Positions 6,874 through 15,158 of a stretch of DNA of 23,535 bases are shown piece after piece (position 1 is the first letter of the stretch; every line of letters starts with the position of its first letter). This stretch comes from Bacteroidaceae bacterium. Lineage in GTDB: Bacteria > Bacteroidota > Bacteroidia > Bacteroidales > Bacteroidaceae. The notes below the pieces were generated by a model, which made no database searches, was not told the DNA's origin, and was given only the letters and a program-made list of their open reading frames with translations. The translations under genes and the position numbers were made by a program. The stretch spans positions 1 to 23,535 of the forward strand of contig CAAGKZ010000027.1 of the NCBI GenBank assembly GCA_900770665.1, in the 5' to 3' direction.

Positions 6874-8232
6874 ATGAATAAACTTGAACGCGAACATAAG
6901 ATAGCTTTTGCCCGTATAATTACAGACCTGATAGAGGCCGACTTTGTTGTAGAAGCCGATGAAATGCAGTTCTTTGAAAAAATCATCTCAAAGGATGGTC
7001 TTGCCATATCCACGTCGATGCTTGCTGAGGCAAAAAAGATGGAGATGGAAAAAGCGCTTTCAATATTAAAATATTTGGACGAAGATTCGCGCATAGCAAT
7101 CGTCAACACATTGAAGCAGTTATCAATGTCCGATGGCGTATGTGTTCCCTATGAGGCCATATTAATTTTCGCTGTAGAGCAAGTTCTTATGCACGATGCG
7201 ACAATGCATTCAATTCCACATTCCGGCATAAACATTGACAATCTCAAGGTCATTTTCATTGAAAATGAAGATTCCGGAATTGGGCAACAGATTGAAAACA
7301 ACTTCTCATCAATAACAAGCGGACTTAAATTGGCCGGATTTGACTTTGTATATATCCCAAGCTTGACACGCGACTTCAGACTTATGGAACACGACTACCT
7401 GAACAAGGTTATCAAATATATGATTCCTGCAATTTCCGATGAACGTGTAAGAATTATATGCGAGAGCCTGCGCAATCTCACGACAACGAAATTCTGCCGC
7501 GATCTTCTTTATAAGAAGTTGGGAATGAACCTAATAGACTGCAAGCCATCTCTGCTTATAAAAATAAACGAATCGGACATTGTCAACAAATACGAATCGG
7601 AAGAGGTGGAAAGAGACAGATACAGCAACTTCCTGCAATTGGAACTGAAGGAGAATGTAATGGATGAAATCAACTCCTTGACCGAGACATACCATAGCAT
7701 GATAAGTTGCTCAATAACAATAGAAAACAAACCTAAAACACCAAAATTCATCTATACTGGTTTTCACCGTTCACTCTTTGACCTGATAGCTTTTGGACGT
7801 GAATTAAAAGAATACCGCCTTGTACTTGATATTGCAGAACACAAAGCCAATGTCTATTTCGAATCAATTGATGGTCTGGAACATTTGACATTAAAACTTA
7901 ATCCACAAGAAACCGCATTGTACTGCATGATTGTCAAGAAATCCTTAAGCAGTAACGGTTTGGACTGGCGAGAGCACATCCCTGAAAAAGATAAAAAGCA
8001 GCTACTTGCCGAGTACAACAGAATTTACAATTGGATTGGCAAAGCAAACTCTGTTACCGAATACAAGGACCGCATTCAAGTGCACCACATAAAGAACCGT
8101 ATACGGGCATTGGGTAACATTGCAAACGCCGACATGTTCATTCCCGAGCACTACAAAACTGGAAATGAATCATATTACAGAATAAAGGCAAACGAACATT
8201 TTGTTGTTCTAAAAGAAAATACAACGTTGTAA
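6874..8232 (+). CDS. Protein of unknown function with TerB-like N-terminus
   Basis: I do not recognise this 452-aa protein as a named family. Residues about 5-110 are helical and have the acidic metal-site rhythm of TerB-like domains: an IEADFVVEADEMQFF segment and, later, LSMSDGVCVPYEAILIFAVEQ, each placing Asp/Glu at helix starts. Residues 125-200 contain alternating strands and helices (LKVIFIENEDSGIG), and the rest is mixed, ending in a basic segment IQVHHIKNRIRALGN near 415-430. It has no signal peptide or transmembrane helix, so it is probably cytoplasmic. It lies 61 bp before the calcium ATPase in the same direction. TerB-type domains often occur with metal-linked membrane stress systems, so a link to the pump is possible but unproven. 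Confidence 0.6.
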   Translation: MNKLEREHKIAFARIITDLIEADFVVEADEMQFFEKIISKDGLAISTSMLAEAKKMEMEKALSILKYLDEDSRIAIVNTLKQLSMSDGVCVPYEAILIFAVEQVLMHDATMHSIPHSGINIDNLKVIFIENEDSGIGQQIENNFSSITSGLKLAGFDFVYIPSLTRDFRLMEHDYLNKVIKYMIPAISDERVRIICESLRNLTTTKFCRDLLYKKLGMNLIDCKPSLLIKINESDIVNKYESEEVERDRYSNFLQLELKENVMDEINSLTETYHSMISCSITIENKPKTPKFIYTGFHRSLFDLIAFGRELKEYRLVLDIAEHKANVYFESIDGLEHLTLKLNPQETALYCMIVKKSLSSNGLDWREHIPEKDKKQLLAEYNRIYNWIGKANSVTEYKDRIQVHHIKNRIRALGNIANADMFIPEHYKTGNESYYRIKANEHFVVLKENTTL

Positions 8233-8234
8233 TC

Positions 8235-8267
8235 TTCGCCTTTCCAAGAGCGTACTCTGTACATTTG
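8235..8267 (+). promoter_or_regulatory. Possible promoter of the calcium ATPase
   Basis: TACATTTG (8260-8267) is an exact -7 match in the 61-bp gap before the ATPase gene, with TTCG (8235-8238) 21 bp upstream as an imperfect -33. It would give a short leader of about 20 nt. The ATPase may therefore be expressed independently of the preceding gene. Confidence 0.5.
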
Positions 8268-8293
8268 CGTATATTAATCAAGTTTCAGATATT

Positions 8294-11056
8294 ATGCGCA
8301 AGAAACAGTCATATTTAAACGAATGTCTTTCCTGTGAATCGGCCGAAGTAAAAAACGGTATCGGCAGGAACATTATCCCTCCACCAGAGAAAGAGCCACT
8401 ATGGAAGCAGTACCTTGAGAAGTTCAAGGATCCCATAATCATTGTACTCCTTGTCGTATTCTTCTTCTCGATAATAGTAGCAGGTTATGAGATAATATAC
8501 ATGAACAAAGGATTGTCCATACTCCTGGAACCATCGGGTGTGCTAACAGCACTATTGCTGGCAACCGGCGTTGGTTTCATTTTCGAAGTCAAGGCCGGCA
8601 AGGAATTTGACATCCTCAACAAAGTCAAAGATGCACGCCCCGTAAAGGTAATCCGCAGGAAGACAAATAACAGTCGTCCCCAACTAATGATGATTAAGAA
8701 ACACGATGTCGTGAAAGGAGATATCGTAAAACTTGAAAGCGGAGATGAAATTCCTGCCGACGGCATTCTGTTGGAATCGACATCATTGCGCATTGACGAA
8801 TCGAACTTCACTGGAGAACTATATGCCAGCAAAACAACTAACGAAGAAGATTTCAACAAAGATGCAACATATCCGTCAAACTTCCTTTTAAGAGGTTCCA
8901 CCGTTATTGAAGGCAACGCCGTGTTCAAAGTCACGGAGACAGGTATGGACACCGAAGAGGGAAAGGGTGTTGCACGCACACAGGAAGGTAGCGACGTAGA
9001 GACCCCTCTGAACAAACAGCTATCACAACTCGGCAAATGGATTTCCATTGCAAGTTTTGTTATTGCAGCACTGATTGTGGTAGGCAGAATGGTATACTTT
9101 TTTCTCTTTGACGGAGACTCATTCAACAATCACAATTTCATTGAAATAGCAGAGTTCATTCTTGGCTCAATAATGATTGCCGTGACATTGATTGTAGTTG
9201 CGGTCCCCGAGGGATTACCAATGAGTGTAACAGTGAGTCTTGCATTAAGTATGCGTAAAATGCTGAAAGAGAACAACCTTGTCCGCAAGCTACATGCCTG
9301 TGAAACAATGGGTGCTGCTACCGTAATATGCACCGACAAGACCGGAACACTCACCAAGAACATGATGACAGTCGTTGACACGGATTTCTATGGAGGTGAA
9401 GATGAGATTGAATTGGTGTACCGTAATATTGCCATTAATTCAACCGCCGAAGTATACAATGACAATGACGACAAATTGACAACCATTGGAAACCCAACAG
9501 AGGTAGCATTGCTCAAATGGATGCATAAGAACGGGCAGGACTATGACATATACCGTAAAAATGCGACAGACATACAGCAGATACCGTTCTCTACAGAGAC
9601 CAAATACATGCAGACTACGGCAGTAATGCAGGAAGGTGAAAACCCAATTAAATTCATAAAAGGTGCACCGGAAATAGTACTCAGCATGTGCACGGCTATT
9701 GCCGGAGGACAAACTACCGAACACATTGAGCAGACTCTGCTTCATTACCAGAGCAAGGCCATGCGCACATTGGGTTTTGCATACCAACGATTGGGAGATA
9801 ATGATTCAAAAGAGGTCATTTTCCTTGGCATTGTAGGCATTGCCGACCCAATTCGCGAAGATGTAAAGGAAGCCATACATGTCTGCAAGGACAATGCAGG
9901 TGTCAGAGTCATCATTGTCACAGGCGACACTCCGGGAACTGCCAATGAAATTGGTAGGGAAATAGGCTTGTTGAACGAGGGCGACGAGAAGCAGACCATC
10001 ACCGGCCCCGAATTTGCAGCAATGGACGACGAGGAGGCGAAGAGACTCATCGGCAACAAGAACTTCAAGATAATATCCCGCGCACGCCCCGACGACAAAG
10101 CAAGGCTGGTGACACTGCTGCAATCAATAGGCGAGGTAGTTGCCGTAACAGGTGACGGCACAAATGACGCACCGGCATTAAGCAAGGCACAGGTTGGACT
10201 ATCAATGGGCGATGGAACATCAAGAGCCAAAGAGGCTAGTGATATTACCATCATTGACAACTCATTCTCCAGCATAAACAAAGCGATAATGTGGGGACGC
10301 TCATTATACCTCAACATACGTAGGTTCATCATTTTCCAAATGACCATCAATGTCTGCGCATGCCTCATAGTACTTTTAGGTTCATTCATAGGTTTGGACT
10401 CACCATTGACAGTGACACAGATGTTATGGGTAAACCTCATCATGGACACATTTGCAGCTATGGCACTTTCGTCATTGCCTGCCGACCGGAATGTCCTTTA
10501 CGACAAGCCACGCAATCCCAATAGTCACATCATTGACAGACAAATGATATATAGAATACTTGGAGGAGGTCTCCTTTTCTTCATAATGTTGGCCGGGCTA
10601 TGGCAATTGTTGTGGCACACCAATATAAGTTCTGTCAACGATTTGCTATCGTCCGACTCCGTAAGACTCTTCTTTACAGACTTTGCAAATATGGAAAAGA
10701 CCAAAGCCCATTTAAGTGGATACGAACTCGGAATATTCTTCTCAACATTTGTCATGATGCAATTCTGGAATCTGTTCAACGCAAAGTATTTCAGGACAGA
10801 AAGAAGTCTTATACAGGATATTGGAAGTTTGTTCACAAAATCCCAAAAGGCGAAAGCATCCTACAGCGCAGGCTTTATATGGATTGTATTGGTAATACTC
10901 ATTGGCCAAATTCTGATTGTAACATACGCTGGCAGCATGTTCAATGTGGCACCATTAAGCCTTTCAGACTGGGGATGGATATTGCTGGCAACCTCACCCG
11001 TACTGATTATACCGGATACAATCAGGTTCATCCAGAACATTCTCCAGCAAAAATAA
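8294..11056 (+). CDS. Calcium-translocating P-type ATPase, PMCA type
   Basis: This 920-aa integral membrane pump should export Ca2+ from the cytoplasm at the cost of ATP. Visible family marks are the phosphorylation site DKTGTLT with Asp348, the M4 ion-site motif VAVPEGLP (typical of class IIB calcium pumps) and the hinge GDGTNDAPAL at 620-629. The actuator loop reads FTGEL, where most pumps have TGES; catalytic Gly and Glu are kept. Transmembrane segments lie near 50-70 and 83-102, two precede the P domain, and a C-terminal bundle starts near residue 680. Length is normal for the family. Substrate is assigned from motif similarity; Mn2+ transport cannot be excluded. A hairpin terminator lies 17 bp after the stop codon. 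Confidence 0.9.
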   Translation: MRKKQSYLNECLSCESAEVKNGIGRNIIPPPEKEPLWKQYLEKFKDPIIIVLLVVFFFSIIVAGYEIIYMNKGLSILLEPSGVLTALLLATGVGFIFEVKAGKEFDILNKVKDARPVKVIRRKTNNSRPQLMMIKKHDVVKGDIVKLESGDEIPADGILLESTSLRIDESNFTGELYASKTTNEEDFNKDATYPSNFLLRGSTVIEGNAVFKVTETGMDTEEGKGVARTQEGSDVETPLNKQLSQLGKWISIASFVIAALIVVGRMVYFFLFDGDSFNNHNFIEIAEFILGSIMIAVTLIVVAVPEGLPMSVTVSLALSMRKMLKENNLVRKLHACETMGAATVICTDKTGTLTKNMMTVVDTDFYGGEDEIELVYRNIAINSTAEVYNDNDDKLTTIGNPTEVALLKWMHKNGQDYDIYRKNATDIQQIPFSTETKYMQTTAVMQEGENPIKFIKGAPEIVLSMCTAIAGGQTTEHIEQTLLHYQSKAMRTLGFAYQRLGDNDSKEVIFLGIVGIADPIREDVKEAIHVCKDNAGVRVIIVTGDTPGTANEIGREIGLLNEGDEKQTITGPEFAAMDDEEAKRLIGNKNFKIISRARPDDKARLVTLLQSIGEVVAVTGDGTNDAPALSKAQVGLSMGDGTSRAKEASDITIIDNSFSSINKAIMWGRSLYLNIRRFIIFQMTINVCACLIVLLGSFIGLDSPLTVTQMLWVNLIMDTFAAMALSSLPADRNVLYDKPRNPNSHIIDRQMIYRILGGGLLFFIMLAGLWQLLWHTNISSVNDLLSSDSVRLFFTDFANMEKTKAHLSGYELGIFFSTFVMMQFWNLFNAKYFRTERSLIQDIGSLFTKSQKAKASYSAGFIWIVLVILIGQILIVTYAGSMFNVAPLSLSDWGWILLATSPVLIIPDTIRFIQNILQQK

Positions 11057-11073
11057 ATATTCCACCAGAAACA

Positions 11074-11113
11074 AATTCAGCCGATTGGGAAAATTTCCCC
11101 AATCGGCTGAATT
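11074..11113. terminator. Hairpin terminator after the calcium ATPase
   Basis: AATTCAGCCGATTGGG (11074-11089) pairs perfectly with CCCAATCGGCTGAATT (11098-11113), loop AAAATTTC. The 16-bp stem resembles those at 6725-6764 and 22204-22246 in length and lack of a T-run, suggesting a common terminator style in this genome. Confidence 0.7.
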
Positions 11114-11136
11114 CACTACAGGAGTCCCACTGCGCA

Positions 11137-11256
11137 AGGGTGTGTCTTGTTCCCTATGACGAACTGCCAGAGATAGAAAAGGAATATGACCGCGACACCG
11201 CAATGGGAACATTGCGACTCATCAGAAAATTGGGATTCAAGATTATTAAAGAGTAA
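11137..11256 (+). pseudogene. C-terminal relic of a RyR-domain protein
   Basis: A reading frame ending in TAA at 11254-11256 encodes VPYDELPEIEKEYDRDTAMG, followed by TLRLIRKLGFKIIKE. This is the most conserved part of the RyR domain (PF02026 type: P-Y-D-x-L-P-E-x-E-K-x-Y-D-R, then a helix and G-[FY]). No start codon lies nearby; the frame continues upstream only as a shadow of the ATPase gene and its terminator hairpin. The piece is therefore a truncated remnant, about 36 recognisable residues of a domain that normally spans about 90. Its sequence is well kept, so the loss may be recent. It ends about 30 bp before the convergent DUF1294 gene. Confidence 0.55.
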
Positions 11257-11282
11257 TCCCTGACATCAGATTATTGGCAAGC

Positions 11283-11552
11283 CTACTGTAGATACAGCAC
11301 ATAGCAGAGCAATGCTACCTGCAGAAAGAATATCACAGGAATTCCATACTTGAATTTCTTATGATGTGTCTTATGATGCCATATTTTCATCCCTAACCAG
11401 GCGCCTATGCTCCCGCCCATTACAGCAAGCAGCAACAGGGTCGATTCGGCAATGCGCCAGCGTCCCCTTTTGGCCTTCAGTTTGTCAACACCATAGACCA
11501 GCAAAGTCAAGGCATTGATTATCAAAAAGTAATAGATTATAAAACGTATCAT
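11283..11552 (-). CDS. DUF1294 family small membrane protein
   Basis: An 89-aa membrane protein with three hydrophobic segments (MIRFIIYYFLIINALTLLVY, then LLLLAVMGGSIGAWLGM, then a C-terminal IPVIFFLQVALLCYVLYL). It shows the DUF1294 signature: YGVDKLKAKRGRWRIAESTL, GGSIGAWLGM and a WHHKTHHKKFKYG motif between helices 2 and 3. Function is unknown; some relatives are fused to cold-shock domains, not here. The start at 11552 (MIRF) matches family length; a longer reading from 11630 adds a segment that includes a copy of the 23-bp direct repeat. It follows kdsC on the same strand after about 210 bp. Confidence 0.85.
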   Translation of the reverse strand: MIRFIIYYFLIINALTLLVYGVDKLKAKRGRWRIAESTLLLLAVMGGSIGAWLGMKIWHHKTHHKKFKYGIPVIFFLQVALLCYVLYLQ

Positions 11553-11559
11553 AGCAGCA

Positions 11560-11663
11560 TTTTGTTCAATAAAAAGTGCAGACGGTTTGGTTATTATAAA
11601 ATGTGTGAGGGCAAGGTATAACGTTACCACAGATTATATGTTTTGTTCAATAAAAAGTGCAGA
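11560..11663. repeat. 23-bp direct repeat between kdsC and DUF1294
   Basis: The exact 23-mer beginning TTTTGTTCAATAAAAAGTGC occurs at 11560-11582 and 11641-11663, 81 bp apart, in the non-coding 212 bp between the two minus-strand genes. The rest of the gap (11664-11764) shows no gene and no clear promoter. The repeat may come from a slipped duplication or be part of a dispersed intergenic element. Confidence 0.6.
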
Positions 11664-11764
11664 TGCAAGGCTTGCGAATTTTGGGCGAACAGGAGTTTAG
11701 TAACCTAAATGACTGATGGAACAAAATTTGTATAACGCCGCAGTTGCCTTTTTAGTGGACAAAA

Positions 11765-12283
11765 TTACCAGCCAAAAGCATTCGCCTCATCCATCCACTT
11801 ACCCTGCGCACGCATAACCTGCTCAATGACATCGCGGCCGCAGCCCTCGCCACCACAAATTGGCGAAATGTATTTGGAGAGCTGCTTGATTTCAACTGCA
11901 GCATCGGCAGGACAGACAGGGAGACCTACAATCTGCATAACCTCGTAATCGGGGATATCGTCACCCATATACAAAATCTCCTCGGGGGCAAGTTCATACA
12001 TGAGCATAAGTTCCTCAAGGCAATCTTTTTTAATTGATGCACCTGTATAAACATCTTTTATGCCAAGCCCGTTGTAACGCACTTTCACGGCCTCGGTGCG
12101 TGCACCGGTTATTATGGCAACGTGGAAGCCGGCCTTTACGGCAAGCTGCAGGGCATAGCCATCCTTTATATTCACAGTGCGCATTGGTTCGCCACTGGGG
12201 AACATCGATATTGTCTCACGGCTGAGCACTCCGTCTACATCAAAGATGAGTGCCTTTATTTTCTTAAGGTCGTAATTTATCAT
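11765..12283 (-). CDS. kdsC: 3-deoxy-D-manno-octulosonate-8-phosphate phosphatase (KdsC)
   Basis: KdsC is a HAD-superfamily phosphatase that removes phosphate from KDO-8-phosphate to give KDO, the inner-core sugar of lipopolysaccharide. The 172-aa product has the short cap-less form of the family: motif I FDVDGVL with nucleophile Asp15 and acid Asp17, motif II in VAIITGAR, and motif III/IV in YMGDDIPDYEVM. The C-terminal CGGEGCGRDVIEQVM is a typical KdsC tail. The ATG at 12283 (MINYDLKKIKAL) is chosen; an upstream in-frame start at 12322 adds 13 residues without similarity. It follows the DUF2520 gene after 110 bp that contain a palindromic repeat. Confidence 0.88.
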   Translation of the reverse strand: MINYDLKKIKALIFDVDGVLSRETISMFPSGEPMRTVNIKDGYALQLAVKAGFHVAIITGARTEAVKVRYNGLGIKDVYTGASIKKDCLEELMLMYELAPEEILYMGDDIPDYEVMQIVGLPVCPADAAVEIKQLSKYISPICGGEGCGRDVIEQVMRAQGKWMDEANAFGW

Positions 12284-12308
12284 AATTTGGAAGTTATCTT
12301 TATTTATT

Positions 12309-12390
12309 CCCCTCCCTGCCATGCAGTAATAAGTGGGAGAGTTCCTCCACTCTTTTAGAGGGGAGGTGTCGGTTTACCGACGGAGGGGAG
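12309..12390. repeat. Palindromic intergenic repeat, copy B
   Basis: Between the DUF2520 gene and kdsC lies a structure with outer arms CCCCTCC (12309-12315) and GGAGGGG (12382-12388) and an inner hairpin GTCGG/CCGAC (12368-12372 with 12377-12381). Read on the minus strand it begins CTCCCCTCCGTCGGTAAACC, clearly related to copy A after prmC (4055-4098), including the GTAAAC loop and the following CTCCCCT. Confidence 0.6.
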
Positions 12391-12393
12391 TTT

Positions 12394-13170
12394 TTATCTG
12401 TTTCTCTTCATTATATAATTGCTCAAAGTCTCGTATATATTTGCGAGTTCATCATCGAGCATCGATTTATGGGCATTCATTACATTCTTGTCGCCACGGC
12501 GTGCAGGGCCTGTCTGCGCCTCAAGGGGCGACATACGGTGTACCTTGCGGGCAGCCTCATCAATGAGCGGCAGCATTGCATCAAATGGCAAACCGTTGCG
12601 CTGCATGAGTTCATAGGCCATGTTATAGACCGCATTTGGGAAGTTACACGCAAAAACAGCTGCCACGTGGAGCGAACAACGTTGTTCACTGGTTGCATAG
12701 ACGACCTTGTCGCTTACCATAGCCGCTACCTTTTCTATCTGCGCTGTGACTGCGTCATCGCAACCCTCAACGAATGTCGTTATATTCCTGAGTGATACAG
12801 GACAGTTTTTATTGACCGTCTGCATCGGATACAACACGCCATAACGTGTTGCACCGGCCTCGTGCAGGGCTGTCATAGGGATGCTTCCTGCCGTGTGCAG
12901 CAACAATGCACTGGGGAAACGTTGCGCCACCGCTGCCGCAACATCGCGCAAGGCATTGTCGGCAACCGATATTATGACAATGTCGGCTACGGGCAACGAT
13001 GCAAGGTCATCGGTGAATGCACACCCCACCCTGCCGCCAAGCAGCGCTGCCGACTCAAGTGTGCGGCTCCACACTGCAACAGGGGTATTGCCGCTCTCTT
13101 TCAGGGAGCATGCTATTGCCGTTGCCATGTTACCGGCACCAACAAGCACTATTCTGTCATTCATTTCCAA
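12394..13170 (-). CDS. DUF2520 Rossmann-fold oxidoreductase-like protein
   Basis: The 258-aa product begins with a dinucleotide-binding fold: VLVGAGNMATAIACSL (GxGxxA pattern, residues 8-23), then a strand ending VWSRT, like F420/NADP-dependent or pyrroline-carboxylate reductase folds. The second half is the helical DUF2520 domain, introduced by LLHTAGSIPMTAL and YGVLYPMQTV, the hallmark of this family. Substrate is unknown. Its start overlaps the end of the nitroreductase gene by 14 nt (8 nt if the second Met is used), so the two are translationally coupled. In Bacteroidales this gene often lies near kdsC, as here. Confidence 0.82.
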   Translation of the reverse strand: MEMNDRIVLVGAGNMATAIACSLKESGNTPVAVWSRTLESAALLGGRVGCAFTDDLASLPVADIVIISVADNALRDVAAAVAQRFPSALLLHTAGSIPMTALHEAGATRYGVLYPMQTVNKNCPVSLRNITTFVEGCDDAVTAQIEKVAAMVSDKVVYATSEQRCSLHVAAVFACNFPNAVYNMAYELMQRNGLPFDAMLPLIDEAARKVHRMSPLEAQTGPARRGDKNVMNAHKSMLDDELANIYETLSNYIMKRNR

Positions 13171-13693
13171 AACGTCCTATGTGTATTTTATCCCACTGCA
13201 TTCTCTCCTCGTCAAAAGGATTTGCCTCACGCGCCTTGTGTCCAAGCCCCACAATAGAGAGCACTGCATAGTGTGCAGGGATGCCCAACAGGCTGCGCAC
13301 GTTATCCTCGGCAAGGTTGCCGTCGGCATCCTTGCGCAGGCGCATCTGCACCCAACAACTGCCCAAGCCATACTCCTCGGCGGCAAGCTGCAGGATGATT
13401 GTCGCAATGGAGCAATCCTCAATCCAAACATCGGTTTTTGTAGTATCGCCAAGCACCACCACTGCCATCGCCGCCCCTTCGAGCAGACCGGCACCATGCT
13501 CCTTGCACTGCGACAGCGCCTTGAGCATCGCCTTATCCTCGACAAGAACAAATTCCCAGGGGTTAATTCTGTGACCCGATGGCGACATCAGCACCGCTTT
13601 CATAAGGTTGCATACGGTATCTTTATCTATCAGTTCGTCAGTGAAGACGCGCGAACTGCGTCTTTGCTTCAAAAGTTCCAAAAAATTCTCCAT
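13157..13693 (-). CDS. Nitroreductase family protein
   Basis: A 178-aa flavoprotein-type oxidoreductase. The N-terminus has the FMN-phosphate signature RRSSRVFTDELI (residues 11-22). SPSGHRINPWEFVLV corresponds to the SxxNxQPW segment, with His-Arg replacing the usual Asn-x-Gln positions. AAEEYGLGSCWVQM (about 115-128) and VLSIVGLGH complete the fold. Members reduce nitro compounds, quinones or flavins with NAD(P)H as FMN-bound dimers; the physiological substrate is not evident. It is the first gene of the minus-strand group leading to DUF2520 and kdsC and has a good promoter directly upstream. Confidence 0.88.
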   Translation of the reverse strand: MENFLELLKQRRSSRVFTDELIDKDTVCNLMKAVLMSPSGHRINPWEFVLVEDKAMLKALSQCKEHGAGLLEGAAMAVVVLGDTTKTDVWIEDCSIATIILQLAAEEYGLGSCWVQMRLRKDADGNLAEDNVRSLLGIPAHYAVLSIVGLGHKAREANPFDEERMQWDKIHIGRFGNE

Positions 13694-13716
13694 ACTATAT
13701 ATAAAGGATTATACTG

Positions 13717-13747
13717 CGAAGATACATTTTTAAAGTGAAACGGCAAA
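13717..13747 (-). promoter_or_regulatory. Promoter of the nitroreductase-DUF2520-kdsC group
   Basis: On the minus strand TTTG (13747-13744), 19 bp, then TATCTTCG (13724-13717). Spacing and -7 variant are the same as for the promoter at 5509-5539. Transcription would start near 13710 and the ATG is at 13693. The divergent malic enzyme gene begins 50 bp on the other side; I see no equally good promoter for it. Confidence 0.65.
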
Positions 13748-13796
13748 GACACGCAAACAAAATGGCATCGCGGTTGTTGGAATAATAAAAAAAGAG

Positions 13797-15140
13797 ATGG
13801 ACGATTTTTTCAAAAGCAAAGCACTTGAATACCACAGTGCAGGGAAGGCCGGCAAGACATCGACAATCCCCGTCAAGCCATTGGAGACACCCGAAGACCT
13901 TGCAATGGCCTACACCCCGGGGGTGGCAGCGCCTGCCATGGAAATAAGCAAGGAGCGATGGAGAGCCTACCGCTACACCAATAAGGGCAATCTTGTGGCA
14001 GTTGTGAGCAACGGCAGTTCATTATTGGGGCTTGGCAACCGTGGTGCATTGGCATCAAAGCCTGTGATGGAGGGTAAGGCAATGCTGTTCAAGACATATG
14101 CCGACATTGATGCCTTCGATATTGAGATAAGCGACGAAGAGCCCGAAAGAGTCGTCAACACCATTCAGGCACTCGCTCCCACGTTCGGCGGCATAAACCT
14201 TGAGGACATCAAAGCTCCCGAATGTTTCTACATTGAAAAGCGCTTGCGCCAGCTGCTTGACATTCCAGTGCTGCACGACGACCAGCACGGCACAGCCGTT
14301 ACCGTTGCAGCAGCCCTGCTCAATGCCTGTGAAATTACCGGCAAAAGAATCGACAACATAAGGATTGTCATCAACGGCGCTGGTGCAGCAGCCATTTCAA
14401 GCGCCACAATGCTGTTGGAGATGGGCGTTGCACGCGAGCAGATTACCATGCTCGACAGCAAGGGAGTCATCAGCACCAGCCGTACCGACCTCAACGAAAT
14501 GAAGCGCGGTTTTGCCACCGACAGAGGCGCCACCACCCTTTCGCAAGCAATAAAGGATGTCGACGTATTCATAGGTCTCTCAAAGGGCGACCTTTTGAGC
14601 GAGAACGATGTAAAATCAATGAACCCGTCGCCAATAATATTCGCACTCGCCAACCCTGTACCCGAAGTCTCATACAACCAGGCCAAGCAATGGCGCCCCG
14701 AAGCCATTGTCGCCACCGGGCGCAGCGACAGCCCCAACCAGATAAACAACGTCCTTTCGTTCCCCTACCTGTTCCGTGGCGCACTCGACACGCTATCCAC
14801 GACAATAAACGAGAGCATGAAGATTGCCGCAGCAAAAGCCATAGCAGCTATTGCACAGCAACCGGCAAGCAAGGAGATTGAAGAGCAGTATGGGCGCCAA
14901 TTCACCTTCGGCAAGGAGTACATCCTGCCCAAACCCGGCGACAAGCGGTTGCTCACCCAAGTTTCGTCGGCCGTGGCACGGGCAGCAATGGAAAGCGGCG
15001 TTGCGCGACGCGGTATTGCATCGTTCAGCGAATACAGCCAGACATTGCTAAAACGTGTAGAGAGCGAGAATTATTTTGCACGTGAATACGTTAGACACAG
15101 GATTGGACGCCACGGAAGCGAAAGAGAACGAGATTTATAA
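13797..15140 (+). CDS. Malic enzyme (oxaloacetate-decarboxylating), short form without PTA domain
   Basis: It converts malate to pyruvate and CO2 while reducing NAD(P)+. In the 447 residues the N-terminal malic domain has the catalytic Tyr in MAYTPGVAAP, the Lys in VMEGKAMLFKTYADIDAFDI and the metal ligands around LHDDQHGT. The nucleotide-binding domain starts at VINGAGAAAIS, where Gly-Ala-Gly-Ala-Ala marks the loop. Many Bacteroidota and proteobacterial MaeB proteins are about 760 aa with a C-terminal phosphotransacetylase-like regulatory domain; this gene stops just after the malic part and no such domain follows. It therefore resembles the compact bacterial form. NAD versus NADP use cannot be judged. 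A short acidic gene follows 18 nt later. Confidence 0.92.
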   Translation: MDDFFKSKALEYHSAGKAGKTSTIPVKPLETPEDLAMAYTPGVAAPAMEISKERWRAYRYTNKGNLVAVVSNGSSLLGLGNRGALASKPVMEGKAMLFKTYADIDAFDIEISDEEPERVVNTIQALAPTFGGINLEDIKAPECFYIEKRLRQLLDIPVLHDDQHGTAVTVAAALLNACEITGKRIDNIRIVINGAGAAAISSATMLLEMGVAREQITMLDSKGVISTSRTDLNEMKRGFATDRGATTLSQAIKDVDVFIGLSKGDLLSENDVKSMNPSPIIFALANPVPEVSYNQAKQWRPEAIVATGRSDSPNQINNVLSFPYLFRGALDTLSTTINESMKIAAAKAIAAIAQQPASKEIEEQYGRQFTFGKEYILPKPGDKRLLTQVSSAVARAAMESGVARRGIASFSEYSQTLLKRVESENYFAREYVRHRIGRHGSERERDL

Positions 15141-15158
15141 ATTTTACCATACCATATT

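Noticed and set aside
10600..11256. 218-codon plus-strand frame overlapping the end of the calcium ATPase
   Set aside because: Its first 450 nt are an out-of-frame reading of the ATPase; only the last 120 nt carry a recognisable (RyR-like) peptide, so it is treated as a relic and not a gene.
12881..13738. Plus-strand open frame of 285 codons opposite the DUF2520 and nitroreductase genes
   Set aside because: Both minus-strand genes have clear family motifs and a promoter; the plus frame crosses two genes and shows no motif.
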